Part shown: positions 21,661 through 25,210 of the stretch, piece by piece | How positions within the stretch are numbered: position 1 is the stretch's first letter | How the letters are laid out: each line of letters starts with the position of its first letter | DNA from: a virus | Virus record (IMG/VR): IMGVR_UViG_3300028883_000132 | Location: 1-25,210 of that record | DNA length: 25,210 bases | Direction: 5' to 3' (one strand) | Made by a program: the position numbers and the translations under genes | The notes under the pieces: model-generated | What the model was told of the DNA's origin: nothing | Databases searched by the model: none | What the model saw: the letters and a program-made list of their open reading frames with translations, nothing else

Positions 21661-21717
21661 TGATGTTTACTAAGGGCTGCCCTGTAGTTGCCGCTACCTG
21701 GCAGTTTTTTTGTTATG
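21661..21717. repeat. Hairpin repeat, copy 1 (imperfect stem)
   Basis: Starts TGATGTTTACTAAGGGCTGC and ends in a T7 run. The stem CTGCCCTGTAG / CTACCTGGCAG around TTGCCG carries mismatches. It is nearly the same as the copy at 21914-21967, in the same orientation. Both lie just after the stop of a microgene on the minus strand and just before the next ribosome-binding site. Confidence 0.8.
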
Positions 21718-21724
21718 CCCGCAG

Positions 21725-21892
21725 TTAAATGGCGCGCTTGTAGGCTCGTTTCCAGTGCTGCTCTGCAGCTCTGCGGCACCCAGCAAGCAAAATCTGTCCG
21801 TATGAACGCTTGACATACCTCACTTCTGGCCACTTCGTCGGGGTAGCCTTCCGCGCTTCTTCCCGCAATGCTTTTGCTCTTTTTCCGCTCAT
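21725..21892 (-). CDS. 55-residue basic microprotein
   Basis: A short gene, MSGKRAKALREEARKATPTK ... KRAI, with a good AAGGAG ribosome-binding site (AAGGAGATAGTT before ATG 21892) and stop TAA 21725-21727. It is Lys/Arg-rich with a central SYGQILLAGCRRAAEQHWK. It lies between two copies of a hairpin repeat, as though the unit gene-plus-hairpin were a cassette. Function unknown; a small basic protein between A and B might bind DNA or assist transposition. Confidence 0.68.
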   Translation of the reverse strand: MSGKRAKALREEARKATPTKWPEVRYVKRSYGQILLAGCRRAAEQHWKRAYKRAI

Positions 21893-21913
21893 AACTATCT
21901 CCTTATTTTTTTT

Positions 21914-21967
21914 TGATGTTGATTAATGGCTGCCCGGTAGTTGCCGCTACCGGGCAGCTTTTTTTAT
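21914..21967. repeat. Hairpin repeat, copy 2 (perfect stem)
   Basis: A perfect 11-bp stem, CTGCCCGGTAG / CTACCGGGCAG, with the 6-nt loop TTGCCG and a T7 run on the plus strand. As a plus-strand terminator it would be strong, although every gene here is on the minus strand; it could stop antisense transcription or act as an RNA element in the early mRNA. Confidence 0.85.
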
Positions 21968-22137
21968 GGAAAAACCGCTGAGAAAAACTCGATAAACCTT
22001 TGCTGCCAGTACGCCAGCTCCGTGGCGACGTTTGGCGGCAACCCGACCGTCGCAATTACGCAGGTCAGGAAGACCAGCACCCATGCAAACGCAAAAATTA
22101 GCGCGTCCAACTTTTTAGCTACTCCGTAGAGAGTCAT
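21964..22137 (-). CDS. 57-residue single-pass membrane microprotein
   Basis: Begins MTLYGVAKKLDALIFAFAWV and has one strong hydrophobic segment (about residues 12-32, LIFAFAWVLVFLTCVIATVGL), then a polar and aromatic tail ending FFSAVFP. GGAGGGG precedes a double ATG; the second (22137) has better spacing. Located between transposase A and the hairpin repeat. No family recognised; an exclusion or toxin-like membrane peptide is possible but unsupported. Confidence 0.68.
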   Translation of the reverse strand: MTLYGVAKKLDALIFAFAWVLVFLTCVIATVGLPPNVATELAYWQQRFIEFFSAVFP

Positions 22138-22158
22138 CATCCCCTCCGTGTTGTTTGG

Positions 22159-24294
22159 TTAAAAAAACGGGTCAAAATCCATGCCCTCCGGTGGCGCAGC
22201 GTCGAGGCCGAGGAACTCCACCGGAAAATCCATGTCCAACGCGTCATCCGTGCCGGTACGCTTGCGCTCGGCAGGCACCCGCATCGAGCCGTTTTCGAGC
22301 TGCTTGCTTCCGAGGCCCTTGCGCATCAGGATGTCGAGTCCGCTCGCGCCGCCGTCGGTCTTGATGGCCGACTTTATCAGCGACTTCTGGTCGCGCGTCT
22401 TGGCGATCACCTCCGCCACGCGGGCGCGATCCTCTTCGCTCTCTGCCAGTCCGTTCGTGCGGAAGTAGTCGAGCGATGCAGCACCGAGGTACTCGTGCGT
22501 ATCGGCGCTGAAAAACCACGCCAAGCGCGGGTTTTCGAGGTCTCGGCGGCTGTAAACCCGGCGTCCGTTGCCCTGCCAGGCATACATCCAGTCAGCCCAA
22601 TACTTTGCTTTGTAGCCGACAATTTGCGATACCGCTTTATCCTCGAACCCGTTTTTCTCTATCAGTCGCTGAGTACTCATCTTACCGGCGATCCGGTAGA
22701 TTACCTCCGGGTCAACCTGCGGGCGCGCCTCACCGAACTTCTCGAAAACCTCGTCCGGGCTAAGCCCGTTGAGGGCAAACTCCTTGCGCTTCATCGGTCG
22801 GGCATTCATTGATCCGACGTAAGCATCAAGCAGCATCGCCATATCTTCGTAGTGCAAAACGTTTCCGCTCTTGATGGTTGCGGCAAGTTCATCCACACGA
22901 TCAACCGTGGTCGATCCCGTGTACCCGGCATGGATCACCTTCTCGAATCGCTCGTGCCACTTTTTAAAAATTCGCTCGATGATCTTGGCTTTCGCGTTAT
23001 AGGGGATCGCAAAAAGCGGGCGGCGAACACCCGTCATGCCGAGTATCGATCCGAGATAAAGTTGGTTGTACTGGACGCGGACTGTACGGTTCTGTCCGCT
23101 GAAATCTTTCGATCTGAAATCCTTTCCGTTGTCCAGATACACCGTATCCGGAACGCCGTAAATCATCGCTGCAGCTATATAGACGAGCTTGATGTCTTCG
23201 GTCGATGGCTCGCGCATGTTGAGCGAGTAATAGAGCACCTTCCACGACCGCATGTCGGCAACCGCCGTCACCCAGAAGCGGCGCAAGGCAAAGCCAGTTC
23301 CATCCGGAACGCGCACCATCAAATCGAGCTGCATATGGTCAAAAACCCAGCACGCTCCAGCCGGGACACCGGATGTATCGCGATCAGCGTGGTTCCCGTA
23401 TTTCCGCTCAAACGCAGCCTGGCCAAATCGGGCATAATAGACGGCGCCGGGGCCGGAAACACCGCTCTCGCGCTCCAATTGGTCTTGAATTGCTCGAACA
23501 AACGTTGTGCAAGAGGGTAAAAGGTCTTCGGAATAGCCTTTATTCCGGGCCTCTTCCTTGACCATTTCGTAGCATTCCTGCTGTGTCGGGCCTTTGACTT
23601 GTAGCCAATTGCGGCGAAAAGTGGCAAAAAAGTGCTCGCGGAGGCCATCAGGAAGCGACGAAATCGCCCTGTGCTGGCCTCGATTCTGGCCATAATTCCC
23701 GAAAAACGCCGAATATCCCTCGGTTTCGAGCTTCTTGCGCATCTCATAGACCGATTTCACCGAGAGTTTCGCGTGTTCGGCGGCAGCATTCCAGTCCGCA
23801 ATCACCTTGCGGAGCTTCGTGCCGGTCGGCAGGCTTCCGGTCTCGAAATACCCGACCGAAAGAAAGAATGGATAGTACTTGTCGAACTTGCGCTTGTTGT
23901 AGATTGGCGCTTCGAGGTAGAGGGCTTGCAGCTCCTCAAGATCGAGCGCATCGGGGTGCAAAACGGGCAGATTTTCGCCGGAATCAAGTGCCGAAAGCTT
24001 CTCTTTCCGGTACTTCATCTGGGCTGTTTCCGGCAGCGAAGAGAGGGCGATTTCGTAGCGAAGCTGCCCCTTTTCGCTTCTGATTTTTCTGACCTTATCG
24101 GTGGCGTATTTTCCGTTCTTGCAAGCCTTCTGTATAGCCTGCACAGATACACCTCTGATGTTGGCGCTTTCCTCGACGGTCAACCAAACTTCTTTTTCTG
24201 CTAAACCATTATAACCGCTTACTTTACAGAAAGAACCAACTAAGTTTCTCTGGTTGGTGCTTTGGTTGGTGCTTTTTTTACTGATTCGAGGCAT
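22159..24294 (-). CDS. DDE transposase (MuA-like)
   Basis: A 711-residue transposase. The N-terminus has a MuA-type DNA-binding part (WLTVEESANIRGVSVQAIQK, residues 37-56). The catalytic DDE triad can be placed as Asp319 in WVFDHMQLDLMV, Asp388 in VYLDNGKDF and Glu440 in AKIIERIFKKWHERF; these distances (69 and 52) are close to those in MuA. The C-terminal tail ends GMDFDPFF and could contact B. It catalyses strand cleavage and transfer at the phage ends for integration and replicative transposition. It follows the Ner-like gene by two bases. Confidence 0.96.
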   Translation of the reverse strand: MPRISKKSTNQSTNQRNLVGSFCKVSGYNGLAEKEVWLTVEESANIRGVSVQAIQKACKNGKYATDKVRKIRSEKGQLRYEIALSSLPETAQMKYRKEKLSALDSGENLPVLHPDALDLEELQALYLEAPIYNKRKFDKYYPFFLSVGYFETGSLPTGTKLRKVIADWNAAAEHAKLSVKSVYEMRKKLETEGYSAFFGNYGQNRGQHRAISSLPDGLREHFFATFRRNWLQVKGPTQQECYEMVKEEARNKGYSEDLLPSCTTFVRAIQDQLERESGVSGPGAVYYARFGQAAFERKYGNHADRDTSGVPAGACWVFDHMQLDLMVRVPDGTGFALRRFWVTAVADMRSWKVLYYSLNMREPSTEDIKLVYIAAAMIYGVPDTVYLDNGKDFRSKDFSGQNRTVRVQYNQLYLGSILGMTGVRRPLFAIPYNAKAKIIERIFKKWHERFEKVIHAGYTGSTTVDRVDELAATIKSGNVLHYEDMAMLLDAYVGSMNARPMKRKEFALNGLSPDEVFEKFGEARPQVDPEVIYRIAGKMSTQRLIEKNGFEDKAVSQIVGYKAKYWADWMYAWQGNGRRVYSRRDLENPRLAWFFSADTHEYLGAASLDYFRTNGLAESEEDRARVAEVIAKTRDQKSLIKSAIKTDGGASGLDILMRKGLGSKQLENGSMRVPAERKRTGTDDALDMDFPVEFLGLDAAPPEGMDFDPFF

Positions 24295-24296
24295 GG

Positions 24297-24545
24297 TCAG
24301 CTCGCTTTAGAGGTTGCCTTTTCAAACTCACTCCATGCGGCGTCGATCTCGGCCTTTCTGGCGAGGAACGCCTCTTTATCGCGGTTGAGCGCCTCTGTGT
24401 AAACGATGTTGGTGTACACGACGGGCTGCGGCTTATCGAGCCTGCGAGCTACCTCTGCGTATATCCCACGATACTTCCCCTTTTTAGTATCCATCGATCG
24501 CAAAAGCCTCTTAAAAGAGGTCAGTGTGGCATCCGATTTTTCCAT
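24297..24545 (-). CDS. Ner-like early regulator (putative)
   Basis: An 82-residue protein (ATG 24545, MEKSDATLTSFKRLLRSMDT; a TTG at 24551 is also possible), first gene of the early operon, where Mu has ner. It contains a likely helix-turn-helix, YRGIYAEVARRLDKPQPVVY, and a charged helical C-terminus. In Mu, Ner represses the early and repressor promoters. No clear Shine-Dalgarno is seen, so the message may be leader-poor. Position and HTH support the call; it is not a sequence match I can confirm. Confidence 0.6.
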   Translation of the reverse strand: MEKSDATLTSFKRLLRSMDTKKGKYRGIYAEVARRLDKPQPVVYTNIVYTEALNRDKEAFLARKAEIDAAWSEFEKATSKAS

Positions 24546-24641
24546 CGTCAATGTTTTTTTGTCTTGCTATACACTAAGAACAGTATTAATATAACCGGAA
24601 TAGCGATAACGCGCAAGCGATACCGAACGAAAAATCGATAT
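24546..24641. promoter_or_regulatory. Divergent early-promoter/operator region
   Basis: On the minus strand TTGCGC (24611-24616) and TATATT (24588-24593) are exactly 17 bases apart, a good early promoter for the Ner-A-B operon. Ten-base direct repeats AGCGATAACG (24602-24611) and AGCGATACCG (24616-24625), with a related ATCGATA at 24635-24641, flank its -35, a likely operator. On the plus strand TTGCTA (24564-24569) and TAATAT (24587-24592) could serve the repressor-like gene, sharing the -10 region. Confidence 0.55.
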
Positions 24642-24676
24642 GACTATCGAAAAATTAAAGGCTTACCGGAATCGGC

Positions 24677-24979
24677 TTGGAAATACACCTGCAAAACGGG
24701 CTGAAAACACCTGTAAAACAGGCGGTCGAAGAAGAACGGGTTTTGTACAGCGCCTCGAACGGGCCGGCGCTGATCTACGTGGCGATGGGGAAGGCGATGA
24801 TGCCGGAAGGATCGAACATCCACTACGGCGACCGTCTTATAATAGATATAGAGGCAAAACCGAAGGCAGGGGACTACGTGCTGGCAAAAGTCGGCGACGG
24901 GCCGGGAATCGTCGCCTGGACGCCGGAGCTGAAGCAATGGACGGGCGTGGTCATCAAACTCACCCGCGACTACCGATAA
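24677..24979 (+). CDS. S24/LexA-fold repressor-like protein, no HTH, Ser-less
   Basis: A 100-residue protein starting at TTG (24677). Its body, MGKAMMPEGSNIHYGDRLII then AKPKAGDYVLAKVGDG, is the S24/LexA C-terminal fold (G-S-M-P-x--GD---, then P--GD-V-A). The catalytic Ser expected in G-x-S-M is Ala here and no catalytic Lys is evident, so it should not self-cleave. It sits where Mu keeps its c repressor, divergent from the early operon and transcribed toward the phage end, but lacks a DNA-binding domain. An ATG at 24640 in another frame starts MTIEKLKAYRNRLG, resembling the first helix of a repressor HTH, so a frameshift or internal deletion is possible. Confidence 0.6.
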   Translation: MEIHLQNGLKTPVKQAVEEERVLYSASNGPALIYVAMGKAMMPEGSNIHYGDRLIIDIEAKPKAGDYVLAKVGDGPGIVAWTPELKQWTGVVIKLTRDYR

Positions 24980-25100
24980 CCGGAAAAGCGCCGGAAAATT
25001 TTGGCGAATATTTCACCAACTATCTGCAAAATCCGGAAAAATCCGGCAGAAAACCGGATGCTCGGTGAAACGTCAAAAAATCCACGAAACCACCGGAAAC
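24980..25100. repeat. CCGGAAAA repeats and nested inverted repeats near phage end
   Basis: CCGGAAAA occurs at 24980, 24991 and 25033, CCGGAAA at 25093, with CCGG variants between. Nested palindromes TTTCACC (25011-25017) / GGTGAAA (25064-25070) and ATCCGG (25041-25046) / CCGGAT (25054-25059) enclose part of it. Repeated sites next to the repressor are where Mu-like phages carry transposase end-binding sites. A role as repressor-gene terminator is also possible. Confidence 0.45.
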
Positions 25101-25210
25101 CCGCATCAATAAGGCATTTCTTTCTTTTTCTTTTATGCTTTTAAGTTTCCGAAACTTCCGGTCTGCTTATAGCAGCACGGCGTCGTGCTCCTGTTGCAAT
25201 TCTGCCAGGT
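25101..25210. other. No gene seen; possible phage-host junction
   Basis: I find no reading frame to support. Two palindromes are present: AAGTTTCCGAAACTT (25143-25157) and AGCACG/CGTGCT (25174-25189). The phage end, if inside the window, would be somewhere here, but no duplicated target or unambiguous TG/CA terminus can be fixed without the other end. Confidence 0.4.

Noticed and set aside
21648-21833. N-terminal extension of the B ATPase
   Set aside because: It overlaps a better-supported microgene and a hairpin repeat; the ATG at 21647 begins ordinary protein sequence.
24640-25068. 142-codon plus-strand frame from ATG 24640 as a full protein
   Set aside because: After the first 14 residues it is Arg/Gly-rich shadow of the S24 frame; only its start may be a remnant HTH.
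1-25210. CRISPR array or rRNA
   Set aside because: No regularly spaced repeats or rRNA-like sequence seen; the only repeats are the two hairpin copies and short terminal motifs.

Overview
This window is most of a Mu-like transposable phage or prophage (siphovirus-type tail) from a moderately GC-rich, probably Gram-negative bacterium. The host cannot be fixed from the sequence. The codon use and the strong GGAGG ribosome-binding sites made me think of green sulfur bacteria, but that is only an impression. The phage identity rests on a MuA-type DDE transposase, a MuB-type AAA ATPase, a GemA/gp16-like protein, gp28-like terminase, gp29/DUF935 portal, MuF-like head protein, gpG-like morphogenesis protein, protease/scaffold, capsid, DUF1320 (gp36), gp37-like protein and a tape-measure protein. 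No tail-sheath gene lies between the capsid and the tape measure, which points to a non-contractile tail.

Layout. From the right edge, the likely phage terminus (about 24.98-25.2 kb, with CCGGAAAA repeats) is followed by an S24/LexA-fold repressor-like gene on the + strand. A divergent operator/promoter region (24.55-24.64 kb) separates it from the minus-strand early operon: Ner-like gene, transposase A, two microgenes flanked by twin hairpin repeats, transposition ATPase B, a Lar-like zinc protein, a chain of small stop/start-coupled genes, an AP2-like protein, a tRNA-Leu-like element, GemA (with an in-frame amber codon) and a superinfection-immunity-like membrane protein. The early operon meets a plus-strand block (8.8-16.9 kb) at a bidirectional terminator. 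That block holds a TM/coiled-coil protein, small and large terminase, portal, MuF-like protein, zinc proteins, virion morphogenesis protein, a Mor/C-like regulator and small genes. At 8.64-8.85 kb transcription diverges again, and the minus-strand late block (protease/scaffold, capsid, DUF1320, endolysin, holin, lipoprotein, gp37-like, tail tube, tail chaperone, tape measure) runs off the left edge.

How it works together. B delivers target DNA to A for replicative transposition. The S24 and Ner-like proteins probably control the early promoter, and the Mor/C-like protein is a candidate late activator. Terminase, portal and MuF build and fill the head, and the lysis cassette sits inside the head-tail operon. 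The most unusual points are a dnaX-like -1 frameshift signal joining portal and MuF genes, a second -1 frameshift in the tail chaperone, the amber-interrupted gemA, an interrupted tRNA-like element, inversion of the packaging block relative to Mu, and a repressor-like protein without an HTH or the expected catalytic serine.
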